This document shows, in pieces, positions 40,409 through 48,487 of a stretch of DNA of 64,000 bases; the first letter of the stretch is position 1, and each line of letters begins with the position of its first letter. A program made the position numbers and the translations under genes. The stretch covers positions 717,353 to 781,352 of the forward strand of contig NZ_BBXF01000003.1 in the NCBI RefSeq assembly GCF_001570585.1, given 5' to 3'. This DNA comes from Herbidospora daliensis (GTDB taxonomy: Bacteria > Actinomycetota > Actinomycetes > Streptosporangiales > Streptosporangiaceae). The notes under the pieces were generated by a model. That model saw nothing but the letters and a program-made list of their open reading frames with translations, did no database searches and was not told where the DNA came from.

Positions 40409-41611
40409 TCAGAGCGCGCCCGACAGCTGGAGGAGGTCGACGAAGGCGTCGATGCCCGGGGGCACCGGCCAGCTGAGGTCGCGCATCGCGGCCAGGTCCA
40501 TCGCCGCGCGGGCCGCGACGTCGGGCACGCCCGCGTCCACGGCCTTGGCGAGCACCACCCACCCGGCCTCCCAGCGGCGCCGGGTCAGGTCGCCCTGCAC
40601 TGCCGCCACGACCGCCGTCAGGAAGGCGAGCTGGCGGTCGCCGCGTTCGGGGAGCTGGAACGCGGCCGGGTCGGCGAGCACCCGGTCGGGGTCGGGCAGG
40701 TCGAGTTCCTCCAGGTAGGAGATGAGCTCGACGCCCGCGCCGTCGCCCACCGCGCCGACCACCGCTGCCGCCAGGGCCTCCCGGCCGGTGCCGCTCGCGT
40801 AGGCGACGGCGAGCAGTTTCAGCGCCATCTCCCACGTGCGGGGCGAGGGCCACGCGCCGCCCCGGCTCTCGGCGTCGGCGGGCAGGTGGTGGACCAGGCC
40901 CGGACGCGCGGTCAGGAAGCCCGAGATCGCGCCCCGGGCCCGCGCCACCGCGCCGGAGACGCGCGTCGCGTCGATCGACGGGACGCGGGCGGCCGGCCAG
41001 GTCCCGGCCAGGCCGCGGGCGACGGTCCGGGGGTCGTGCGTCCAGCGCAAATGCACGAACCGGTTGGCCAGCGGCGGGCTCAGGTGCCAGCCGTCGGCCG
41101 CGCTCGACGGCGGGTTCGCGGCGGCCACGACGCGCACCGGCTCGGGCAGCTCCAGGCTGCCGACCCGGCGTTCGAGCACCACCCGCAGCAGCGCGGCCTG
41201 CACGGCGGGCGGCGCCGACGACAACTCGTCGAAGAAGACCAGCCCCCGGCCCAGCGTGGTCACCCGCACGGCCCAGTCGGGCGGCGCCATCGGCACCCCG
41301 GTCGCGGCCGGGTCGTCGCCGACGATCGGCAGCCCGGCGAAGTCCGACGGCTCGTGCACGCTCGCGATGACCGTCTCCAGCGGCAGCCCGAGCCCGGCGG
41401 CGAGCTGCTCCAGCCCGGCCGACTTGCCGATGCCCGGCTCGCCCCACAACAACACCGGCAGGTTCGCCGCCACCGCCAGGGCGAGCGCCTCCAGCTGGGC
41501 GCTGGCGGCCGGTTCGGTGCGGAAGACCCGCAGCCGCCGGTTGATCTCGTCGGCGGCGGCCAGGCCGCCGAGGTCGCCGTTAATCCTCGTCCTCGTCCCA
41601 GTCGTCGTCAT
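40409..41611 (-). CDS. MoxR-family AAA+ ATPase
   Basis: A 400-residue AAA+ protein: Walker A LLWGEPGIGKSAGLEQLA, Walker B GLVFFDELSSAPPAVQAALL, sensor 1 in RVVAAANPPSSAADG, and the arginine-finger region LANRFVHLRWTHD. MoxR ATPases act with VWA proteins to mature or remodel other proteins. Here the VWA gene follows directly, and the start lies 32 bp inside the ankyrin gene's 3' end. The ankyrin and leucine-rich-repeat genes upstream may supply client-binding scaffolds. Confidence 0.9.
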   Translation of the reverse strand: MTTTGTRTRINGDLGGLAAADEINRRLRVFRTEPAASAQLEALALAVAANLPVLLWGEPGIGKSAGLEQLAAGLGLPLETVIASVHEPSDFAGLPIVGDDPAATGVPMAPPDWAVRVTTLGRGLVFFDELSSAPPAVQAALLRVVLERRVGSLELPEPVRVVAAANPPSSAADGWHLSPPLANRFVHLRWTHDPRTVARGLAGTWPAARVPSIDATRVSGAVARARGAISGFLTARPGLVHHLPADAESRGGAWPSPRTWEMALKLLAVAYASGTGREALAAAVVGAVGDGAGVELISYLEELDLPDPDRVLADPAAFQLPERGDRQLAFLTAVVAAVQGDLTRRRWEAGWVVLAKAVDAGVPDVAARAAMDLAAMRDLSWPVPPGIDAFVDLLQLSGAL

Positions 41612-42842
41612 CGTCGTCGTAGCTCTCGTAGCCGACGCCGATGCCGGGGTGGTCGCGCTCGATCTCGTCGCGCAGGGCGACCAGGTCGCGGCGGCGGCGC
41701 CGGCGGATGAGGTCGGCCATCGACCAGTCCTCCCAGTCGGTCGCGTCGATCCGCGCCCCGGCCGCGCGCAACGCGTCGACCAGCGCGGGCGACCCGTAGG
41801 AGGCCACGGCGTGCAGCAGCGGCGTGCGTTCCTGGTAGTCCTCGCCGTTCACGTCCAGGCCCGCCGCCAGCAGGCGGGGCAGCAGCACGGTGTGGTCGAC
41901 CAGGTGCAGCAGGTGCATCAGGGTGCGCTGGCGGCCGTCGCGGACCCGGGGGTCGACGCCCGCGTCCAGGAGCCGGAGCACCGCCGGGGTGTCGCCGTGC
42001 TGGGCGTGCAGGAACAGCGCCCAGCGCTGGGCGCGCAGCCTGCGGGGGAGCCGGCCCTGGCCCGACGTCCACGACTGCTCGACCGCGAAGCAGCCCGAGA
42101 CGGCCCCGCCGAGGGCGCGCATGGCGCGTTCGCGGCGCCGCTCGTCGGCGCCGTGCTCCAGCTGGAGCCCCCCGCCGCCCGAGACGACCTGGTGCCAGAC
42201 CCCGCCGCACCGCACCCTGACCGGCTCGGGCAGCGCGGGCTCCGGCGGGCCCGACTCGGCCGGCGGGAGATCCGGGCAGAGCGCCTCCCTGACCAGCGGG
42301 TGCAGGTCGCCGGGGGTCAGCAGACCGGCGTCCAGCAGCACCCGGTCGGGCAGCGTCGCGTCGGCGCGGTCGCCGAGTCCGGCGGTGTGCCGGGCGTCCC
42401 AGAAGTGCCGCTCCGACGTCCAGTCGACCTGGGTGATCATGTACGGGTCGTCGTCACCGTCGTCGGCCGGGACGAGGTCCAGCTTCAGCCGCTGCGGGCC
42501 CTCGCTCAGCTGGGGCGTGAACGCCTGGAGCTGGGTGTCGCCGTAGCGGGCCAGCTTGACGTGGTGGTGGGTGCCCAGCGTGCCGCCGCCGTTGCCGCTG
42601 CGCGGCAGGTGCCAGCGCAGCAGTTCCGGTACGAGATTCCGCAGGTCGTCGGCGAGCGCCGGGTCCTTCTCCGCCAGGGCCGGGTCGAAGGCCACGTCGA
42701 CGGCGGCGGCCGCGCAGGCGCCCTGCCAGTCTCCGGCCCGGCGGCGTTCGGCCGACCGCTCGATCATCCAGCGCGGGACGGCGTAGCGGCGGGCGTGCCG
42801 CCAGCGGCTCAGTTCGTCGCGGTCGTTCCTGTCGTAGATCAT
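41580..42842 (-). CDS. Ankyrin-repeat protein in the MoxR-VWA operon
   Basis: A 420-residue protein. The N-terminal 260 residues (RNDRDELSRWRHARRYAVPR, HLPRSGNGGGTLGTHHHVKL) are unrecognised. Residues about 285-385 carry ankyrin-type repeats: HAQHGDTPAVLRLLDAGVDP, then RQRTLMHLLHLVDHTVLLPR LLAAGLDVN, then ERTPLLHAVASYGSPALVDA. The C-terminus is very acidic (YDDDDDDWDEDED). It overlaps the LRR gene before it (ATGA) and the MoxR gene after it (32 bp). A role as protein-binding adaptor for the ATPase is inference. Confidence 0.8.
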   Translation of the reverse strand: MIYDRNDRDELSRWRHARRYAVPRWMIERSAERRRAGDWQGACAAAAVDVAFDPALAEKDPALADDLRNLVPELLRWHLPRSGNGGGTLGTHHHVKLARYGDTQLQAFTPQLSEGPQRLKLDLVPADDGDDDPYMITQVDWTSERHFWDARHTAGLGDRADATLPDRVLLDAGLLTPGDLHPLVREALCPDLPPAESGPPEPALPEPVRVRCGGVWHQVVSGGGGLQLEHGADERRRERAMRALGGAVSGCFAVEQSWTSGQGRLPRRLRAQRWALFLHAQHGDTPAVLRLLDAGVDPRVRDGRQRTLMHLLHLVDHTVLLPRLLAAGLDVNGEDYQERTPLLHAVASYGSPALVDALRAAGARIDATDWEDWSMADLIRRRRRRDLVALRDEIERDHPGIGVGYESYDDDDDDWDEDED

Positions 42843-43975
42843 CGGAACAGGCTGCCGATCGCGACCAGGTCGGGGTGGCCGGGACCGGCCGGGCGCAGCC
42901 GCGCCGTGAACGACCGCTTCACCTTGCGGGGCAGGCCGGGGCCGAGGCCGACGTACTCCAGCCGGGTGTCCTCCGGTACGCGGGCCAGCAGGCCCTTCGC
43001 GCCGCGCCCGGTGAGGCCGGTGTGCCGCAGCTCCAGGCGGCGCAGCGGGCTGCCGGGCAGGGCGGCGGCCAGCACCTCCGCTCCGACGTCGCCCGTGGTG
43101 TTGGCGGGGGCGCCGAGGCTGCGCTCCGACGGCGGGCGGCCGAGGTCGAGCGACTCGATGCGGTCGAGCGCGGCGGCCAGCGCCGTCGCGCCGTCCGGTC
43201 CGATGCCGTTGCCGCCGAGGCCGAGCCTGACCGGGCGCGCCGGGTCGCCCGCGGCGGCCAGCACGGCCGCGCCCTCGTCGCCCAGGTGGTTGGCCGGGAG
43301 GTAGAGCTCCCGCACCCCCGCCTCGGCGACCAGCCGCGCCAGCAGCGGCGCGTCGGCCGGGCCGATGCCGTTGCCGCCGAGGAACAGCCGCTCCAGCGGC
43401 GCCTCGCGGCGGACCAGGGCGTCGGCCAGCACCTCCAGCGAGGCCGACGACAGGCCGGTGTTCACCAGGTCGAGCGTGCGCAGCGTGTCGTTGCGGACGA
43501 GCATCGCGGCCAGCGCCCGCACGCCGTCCGCGCCGATCGGGTTGCGCTTGAGCCACAACGCCCGCACGCTCCGGTCGCCGCCCAGCCGGTCGGCCAGCGC
43601 CGCCGTGCCCTCGGGGCCGATGCGGTTGCAGCCCAGGTAGAGGGTGCGCAGGGGGTGCCCGCCGGCCAGCGCGCCCGCGACCGCGCGGGCCCCCTCGTCG
43701 CCGATGGCGTTGGTGCCGAGCAGCAGGTGGACGGCGTGCGGCGAGGCCGTCGCCGCCGGCAGCAGCCGGGCCACGCCCGGGGCGCCGAGACCCTGCTTGC
43801 ACAGGTCGACCCGGCCGTCGGGGCGCAGCGCGCCGAGCGGGAAGATCTCGTCGGCCGCGACCGCCCGGGTGTCGGCCAGCCGGGCCAGCAGCGGGTCGAG
43901 GGCCGCCGCCTCGGCCAAGGGCACGTCGGGGTGCTCGATCGCCGGGCAGCGTACGGGCACAGGCTTCACGGTCAC
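42839..43975 (-). CDS. Leucine-rich-repeat (RNase-inhibitor type) protein
   Basis: About 378 residues with seven or eight LRRs of 26-29 residues. Examples: HLLLGTNAIGDEGARAVAGA, TLYLGCNRIGPEGTAALADR, ALWLKRNPIGADGVRALAAM and RLFLGGNGIGPADAPLLARL, each with the LxLxxNxIGxxGaxxLa pattern of the ribonuclease-inhibitor class. No signal peptide, so it acts in the cytoplasm as a horseshoe binding platform. The GTG start overlaps the SDR stop (GTGA). Both LRR and ankyrin scaffolds in one bacterial MoxR operon is unusual. Confidence 0.85.
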   Translation of the reverse strand: MTVKPVPVRCPAIEHPDVPLAEAAALDPLLARLADTRAVAADEIFPLGALRPDGRVDLCKQGLGAPGVARLLPAATASPHAVHLLLGTNAIGDEGARAVAGALAGGHPLRTLYLGCNRIGPEGTAALADRLGGDRSVRALWLKRNPIGADGVRALAAMLVRNDTLRTLDLVNTGLSSASLEVLADALVRREAPLERLFLGGNGIGPADAPLLARLVAEAGVRELYLPANHLGDEGAAVLAAAGDPARPVRLGLGGNGIGPDGATALAAALDRIESLDLGRPPSERSLGAPANTTGDVGAEVLAAALPGSPLRRLELRHTGLTGRGAKGLLARVPEDTRLEYVGLGPGLPRKVKRSFTARLRPAGPGHPDLVAIGSLFR

Positions 43976-45567
43976 CACTCCACCGATCGGTAGTCCTTCA
44001 GGAAGAGTCCGGAGACGGGGTCGCCGCCGACCCCCCGGACGACGGGGTCGTACACCCGCGCGGCCCCGTCGATCACGTCGAGCGGCGGCCGGAAGCCGCT
44101 TGCCGCCCTCTCGGGGTGGGGCCGCTCGTCGGTGCACCACCCGGTGTCGACGCTGTTCATGTGGATGCCGCTCGCGGCGTAGTCGGGGGCGGCGGTCCGG
44201 GTGAGCATGTTGAGCGCGGCCTTGGCCATGTTCGTGTGCGGGTGCCGGACGGTCTTGTTCGCCCGGGAGAAGCTGCCCTCCATCGCCGACACCTGCACGA
44301 CGTAGCGGTCGGGATGCGGCGAGGCTTCGAGCAGCCCCCGCAGCCGCGAGGTGAGCAGGAACGGCGCGAAGGAGTTCACGAGCTGCACCTCCAGCCACTC
44401 GGCGGGGTCGACCTCGTGCAGCCGCAGGCTCCAGCTGTTGCGGTCGCGCAGGTCGAGCGGCTCCCCGGTCTCGTCGAGCATCCCGGCGGGGAAGAGCGCC
44501 TCGAGGTCCGGGACGGCGGTGAGGCTCTCCGGCGCGGTGGCACCCGCGACGCCGATGCCGGGTGAGGCGGCGATCGCGGCGGCACTCCCGGCGTTGTCCA
44601 GGCGGATGCCAGCGGCGGCGCCAATCGAGGTGCCGACCGCGCCGCCGATCGAGGTGCCGATCGAGGTGCCGATCGAGGCGGTGGACGCCGGGCGGTGGCC
44701 GGTCGTGCGGCGGATCCGGGCGGCCAGGCCCTCCAGCGGGACGTCCTCCGCCGCCAGCACCTCGCGGTGGTAGGCGGCCGGGCGGCGGATCGTCTGGGCC
44801 GCGTTGTTGACCAGGATGTCGAGGTGGTCGAAGCGCTCGTGCACGGTCTCCAGCAGGCCCGCCACCCCGGGCAGGTCGAGCAGGTCGACGCCGTGGACGT
44901 GCAGCCGGTCGAGCCACCGGTCGGCGTCGGGCACGGCGGCGTAGCGGCGGGCCGCGTCGGCCGGGAACCGGGTCGTCACTAACACCTCGGCACCGTCGCG
45001 CAGCAGCTTCAGCGCGGTGTGGAAGCCGATCTTCACCCGGCCGCCGGTGACCAGCGCCCGGCGTCCGCGCAGGTCGCAGCGGGCGACCCGGCGGGCCAGG
45101 TTCTCCTCGGCGCAGGCCGGGCAGAGCCGGTGGTAGACCGAGTCGACCCGGTCGTAGGCGGCCTTGCACACGTAACAGCGACGGGTGCCGATCAGCGGCC
45201 GTGACCCCGCCGGGGTGTCGACCGGCGGCCGTGAGCCCGTCGGGGTGTCGACCGGCGGCCGTGACTCCGTCGGGGTGCCGACCGGCGGCCGTGAGCCTGG
45301 CGGGGTGCCGACCGGCGGCCGTGAGCCCGCCGGGGTGTCGACCGGTGGCGCGGAGCCGGGGTTCTGGTCGCGGTGGCGTTCGGCGGCGGCGGTGACGACG
45401 TCGTCGTGCCGGCGGCGGTCGGCGTTCCTGGCCGCCTTGCGGGCCTTCTTGTCGGCCCGGTAGACCTGCGCGGCGGCCTCGCGGACCCGCGTCCAGCGCT
45501 CGTCGCCGGGATCGGCCGCTCGGGCCTCGGCCAGGACCCGCAGGCAGGTCTCGACGTCAGAAGCCAC
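43972..45567 (-). CDS. SDR-family oxidoreductase with zinc-ribbon and repeat N-terminus
   Basis: About 531 residues. Residues 1-70 are helical; 74-123 are five decapeptide repeats (PPV-G/D-TPxxSR). A zinc ribbon has CYVC (131-134) and CPAC. The SDR Rossmann fold follows: ALVTGGRVKIGFHTALKLL, LVNNAAQTIRR. Where typical SDRs have YxxxK, this one reads TNMAK with Thr in place of Tyr, so ordinary dehydrogenase chemistry is doubtful. A variable Gly/Ser/Ile-rich stretch (TSIGTSIGTSIG) interrupts the domain. GTG 45567 follows GAGGGGGA. It heads the MoxR-VWA operon and lies just behind two tRNA-like genes. Confidence 0.8.
   Translation of the reverse strand: MASDVETCLRVLAEARAADPGDERWTRVREAAAQVYRADKKARKAARNADRRRHDDVVTAAAERHRDQNPGSAPPVDTPAGSRPPVGTPPGSRPPVGTPTESRPPVDTPTGSRPPVDTPAGSRPLIGTRRCYVCKAAYDRVDSVYHRLCPACAEENLARRVARCDLRGRRALVTGGRVKIGFHTALKLLRDGAEVLVTTRFPADAARRYAAVPDADRWLDRLHVHGVDLLDLPGVAGLLETVHERFDHLDILVNNAAQTIRRPAAYHREVLAAEDVPLEGLAARIRRTTGHRPASTASIGTSIGTSIGGAVGTSIGAAAGIRLDNAGSAAAIAASPGIGVAGATAPESLTAVPDLEALFPAGMLDETGEPLDLRDRNSWSLRLHEVDPAEWLEVQLVNSFAPFLLTSRLRGLLEASPHPDRYVVQVSAMEGSFSRANKTVRHPHTNMAKAALNMLTRTAAPDYAASGIHMNSVDTGWCTDERPHPERAASGFRPPLDVIDGAARVYDPVVRGVGGDPVSGLFLKDYRSVEW
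44647..44678. repeat. 12-bp tandem repeat inside the SDR gene
   Basis: GATCGAGGTGCC occurs nearly three times in a row, encoding the Gly-Thr-Ser-Ile run of the protein; further degenerate units flank it. Being a multiple of three, changes in copy number would keep the frame. Confidence 0.7.
45199..45348. repeat. 30-bp minisatellite in the SDR gene, five units
   Basis: Five near-identical 30-bp units (for example CGACCGGCGGCCGTGAGCCC followed by GTCGGGGTGT) encode five decapeptides of the PPVxTPxxSR type. The unit has no spacer, is in frame and lies inside a gene, so it is a coding minisatellite, not a CRISPR array. Copy number probably varies between strains. Confidence 0.85.
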
Positions 45568-45592
45568 GCGCGTCCCCCTCTGGCAAAAAAGT

Positions 45593-45669
45593 GACACGGC
45601 CGACCGGATTCGAACCGGCGTCCTCCGCATCGCTTTGGGGCGCGACGACCTCTGCGCTACGACCGTGTC
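45593..45669 (-). tRNA. tRNA-like gene 1 with unusual anticodon arm
   Basis: Minus strand. GACACGGTCG pairs with CGGCCGTGTC (10 bp with one G-T pair), which contains a normal 7-bp acceptor stem. GCGCAGAGGTCGTCGCGC forms the D-arm with the GG pair, and GCCGGTTCGAATCCGGT is a canonical T-arm with TTCGAAT loop, preceded by AGGAC as variable loop. The anticodon arm cannot be folded well: the region CCCCAAAGCGATGCGG gives a mismatched stem with a 6-nt loop and no U33. A run of six T follows the 3' end. It is either a degenerate or an unconventional tRNA. Confidence 0.5.
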
Positions 45670-45729
45670 GCCGGAAGGCTAGCGCACATCTCCGACATTC
45701 CGGATCTTGTCCGCGTGATTCGCGGAGTG

Positions 45730-45807
45730 CGCACGATCGGCCGGATTCGAACCGGCGTCCTCCTCATTGGCTACAAGGCGCGACGACCTCTGCGCTACGA
45801 CCGTGCG
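45730..45807 (-). tRNA. tRNA-like gene 2 with unusual anticodon arm
   Basis: Minus strand, 60 bp upstream of copy 1. CGCACGGTCG pairs with CGATCGTGCG, and the D-arm and the 5' side of the T-arm are identical to copy 1 (GCCGGTTCGAATCCGGC). The anticodon arm differs completely: CCTTG-TAGCCAA-TGAGG, a weak stem with two G-T pairs and a loop whose middle triplet would be GCC, again without U33. Identity of all other arms with divergence of this one suggests duplication followed by change at the decoding end. Confidence 0.5.
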
Positions 45808-45890
45808 CCCGAACACTAACGTGTCAATCCCCCGGCTTCCGACACATGCTGCTTAACCTGGGAAAACTGTCGTATTCGGGGGAGCATGCC

Positions 45891-46931
45891 ATGCGCAAGT
45901 CGCCGCACATCACGTCGCTGGGGAAGGTCCGGCCCACGTTCGAGAACGACCTGGGGTCCGTCACCGTGGTCGACGAGAAGGTGCTGCCGATCCTCGACGG
46001 GCTCTCGCTGAAGCGGGTGTTGCTGGAGCCGGGCGCGATCCGCGAGCCGCAGTGGAACGTCAACGCCAACCAGCTCGGCTACGTCGTCTCGGGCACGGTC
46101 CTGGTGTCGATCCTCGGCAACGCCGACGCGTTCTCGTCGTTCGTCGTGCGGCCGGGGCAGATGTACCACGTCGAGTCGGGCGCGGTTTACCACATCGAGA
46201 ACATCGGCGCCGACCGCGCCGAGCTCGTGCTGGCCCTGCGCAGCGAGCGGCCGCAGCACTTCTCGGTGCGCGACAGCTTCACCGCGATGACCGACGCCGT
46301 GCTCGGCAACACCTTCGACCTCCCGGCGTCGGCGTTCGCCGCGTTCGACCGGTCGCCGGCCCAGCAGATCGTGCGCCGCGCCGGATCGGTCGACGTGGCG
46401 CCGACGGCCAAGCTGCCCAACGCCAAGCTGTTCGACATCGAGAGCCAGGCGCCGGTGCTGACCTACTCCTACGGCGACGCGCGGATGGCGCGGCACCAGT
46501 TCTGGGCCGCCCTCGACGACATCTCCATGTACTCCCTGCGCATCAGGGAGAGCGGCATGCGGGAGCCGCACTGGCACCCGGTCACCGCCGAGATGGGCTA
46601 CGTCGCCAAGGGCCACGCCCGCATGCGCGTGCTCGACCCCGATCTGAGCCTGGACGAATACCTCCTCGGCCCCGGCGACCTCTATTTCGTGCCGCGCGCG
46701 TTCCCGCACCACATCGAGGTCATCGGCGACGACGAAATCCACTTCCTCATCTTCTTCGACCAGCCGATGCCCGCCGACATCGGTTACAAGGCCACCGCGA
46801 CCGCCTTTTCACGGGAGGTCCTCGCCGCGAGTTTCGCCATTCCCGAGAGAGAACTCCCGCAGTTGCCGTTCACTCCCATCGACCCGCTTTTCGTGCCGCG
46901 CCGCAATCCCAGCGACCCCGTGGGCAAATAG
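45891..46931 (+). CDS. Bicupin, oxalate decarboxylase-like
   Basis: A 346-residue two-cupin protein. The second cupin has a full metal set: EPHWHPVTAEMGYVAKGHAR and FVPRAFPHHIEVIG supply two His, Glu and a third His. In the first cupin the equivalent reads REPQWNVNANQLGYVVSGTV, where both His are replaced by Gln and Asn, so that site should not bind metal. Oxalate decarboxylase-type bicupins use Mn in both domains, so the reaction here is open. The ATG at 45891 follows GGGGGAG. It has no signal peptide and stands alone. Confidence 0.83.
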   Translation: MRKSPHITSLGKVRPTFENDLGSVTVVDEKVLPILDGLSLKRVLLEPGAIREPQWNVNANQLGYVVSGTVLVSILGNADAFSSFVVRPGQMYHVESGAVYHIENIGADRAELVLALRSERPQHFSVRDSFTAMTDAVLGNTFDLPASAFAAFDRSPAQQIVRRAGSVDVAPTAKLPNAKLFDIESQAPVLTYSYGDARMARHQFWAALDDISMYSLRIRESGMREPHWHPVTAEMGYVAKGHARMRVLDPDLSLDEYLLGPGDLYFVPRAFPHHIEVIGDDEIHFLIFFDQPMPADIGYKATATAFSREVLAASFAIPERELPQLPFTPIDPLFVPRRNPSDPVGK

Positions 46932-47032
46932 CGCCAGCAGGGAGAGCGTCAGGGTGAGCCGGAGGTCGGCGTCCAGGAAAAAGGAGACGCCGGCCAGCGC
47001 GGCGCAGGCGCGGACCTTCGCGCGGTCGGTCG

Positions 47033-48298
47033 TCACAGCAGCATCGTGATCGGCAGCGAGCAGCCCAGCAGGGCGACGACCGCCGCCGCCGTGCCCGCGA
47101 TCCAGGTCGTGAGGGGCGCGTTGACCAGCGGGCCCATCAGGTCGCGGTCGCGGCAGAAGTACACGAGCAGGAACAGCACCACCGGAACGCCGAGCGAGAT
47201 CACCACCTGGCTCAGCACCAGCAGGTCGGTGAGCGAGACCCCGGACAGCAGCGCCAGCACGGCCGGGGTCATCGTCACGACCCGGCGCGCGTGGACGGGC
47301 ACCCGCACGTTGAGGAACCCGCGCATCACGACGTCGCCGGCCAGCGTGCCGATCCCGGACGACGACAACCCCGACGACAGCAGGGCCACCGCGAACGCCA
47401 GCGCGGCGAAGCCGCCCACGCGGGCGGCCAGTTCGGCGTGGGCGGCCGACAGGTCGCCCGTCCAGGTGCCGCCGCTCGCGACCCCGAGCCCGGCGCCGAG
47501 CGCGATCATCGACACGTTGATGACGGTGGCCACGCCGAGCGCCAGCGAGCAGTCCCACCTTAGGATGCGGCGCACCAGCGCGGGCTGCGCGCGGGCGGCC
47601 TCGGTCGACATGCCGCGCCCCTGCACCAGGGCGGAGTGCAGGTAGACGGCGTGGGGCATGACGGTCGCGCCGACGATGCCCATCGCCAGCAGCAGCGCCC
47701 CCGGCCCGCCGAGGCTCGGCACCAGCCCGGCCGCCAGGCCGCCCGCCGACTGGTGGCCGGTGGCGACGATGTCGTAGCCGACCCCGGCGCCGACGAACAT
47801 CAGCGCCGCCGCGCTCATCAGCTCGAACGGCCGGGTGCGCCCCTTGCGCCGCAGCTCCAGCAGGGCCAGCGAGATGACCGCCGTGGTGATCGCCGACAAC
47901 CACACGGGCATGCCGAACAGCAGCTGCATCCCGATGGCCGCCCCGACGAACTCGGCCAGGTCGGTGGCGAGCACGACGATCTCGGCCTGCGCCCACAGCA
48001 GCAGGCTGCCGCGCCGGCCGAACCGCTCGCGGCACAGCTCGGGCAGGTTGAGCCCGGTCGCCATGCCGAGCTTGGCCGCCTGGAACTGCACCAGGATCGC
48101 GACCAGGCTGGCCAGCACCACGACCCAGACGAGCAGGTAGCCGAGGGTCGCCCCGGCGGTGAGGTTGGTGGCCACGTTCCCCGGATCGACGTAGGCGATG
48201 GCCGCGACGAACGCCGGGCCCAACATGGGCGCCAGCGCGGGGACTTTCCGAGTTGATGGCCGGATGCCGGATTTAGCGGGATTGGGGCGAGCAATCAC
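47033..48298 (-). CDS. NRAMP-family divalent metal transporter (MntH type)
   Basis: About 421 residues, ten to eleven membrane helices. TM1 carries the metal-binding motif DPGN (IAYVDPGNVATN) and TM6 carries MPHAVYLHS, close to the family's MPHNxxLHS with Ala for Asn. It imports Mn2+ or Fe2+ with protons. The frame extends upstream to 48385, but GTG 48298 after AGGGAAA gives the usual short cytoplasmic N-terminus. It converges on the bicupin gene, whose enzyme may need the metal. Confidence 0.9.
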   Translation of the reverse strand: MIARPNPAKSGIRPSTRKVPALAPMLGPAFVAAIAYVDPGNVATNLTAGATLGYLLVWVVVLASLVAILVQFQAAKLGMATGLNLPELCRERFGRRGSLLLWAQAEIVVLATDLAEFVGAAIGMQLLFGMPVWLSAITTAVISLALLELRRKGRTRPFELMSAAALMFVGAGVGYDIVATGHQSAGGLAAGLVPSLGGPGALLLAMGIVGATVMPHAVYLHSALVQGRGMSTEAARAQPALVRRILRWDCSLALGVATVINVSMIALGAGLGVASGGTWTGDLSAAHAELAARVGGFAALAFAVALLSSGLSSSGIGTLAGDVVMRGFLNVRVPVHARRVVTMTPAVLALLSGVSLTDLLVLSQVVISLGVPVVLFLLVYFCRDRDLMGPLVNAPLTTWIAGTAAAVVALLGCSLPITMLL

Positions 48299-48487
48299 AG
48301 TGATTTCCCTAATTGTTGGGTATTGGAAATCGCCACACCGAGTCAAATGTTCCCGTAGGAGGTAAGCGGTGAAACTCGGCCCCATTAATTGCGCATTTAC
48401 GATAAATCTGGATATGTTCGGTTAATGGCCGATATGAGCAAGGCTCCAGGGCGTGCTCGCCGGCCGACGCTGATCTGGGGGAGAACC

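Noticed and set aside
45199-45348. CRISPR-like array of 30-bp repeats
   Set aside because: Units are directly abutting without spacers, lie in frame inside the SDR gene and encode a decapeptide repeat.
46809-48035. Alternative minus-strand frame across the NRAMP gene
   Set aside because: Arg/Gly/Ala-rich shadow; the neighbouring frame has the DPGN and MPHAVYLHS motifs of NRAMP transporters.
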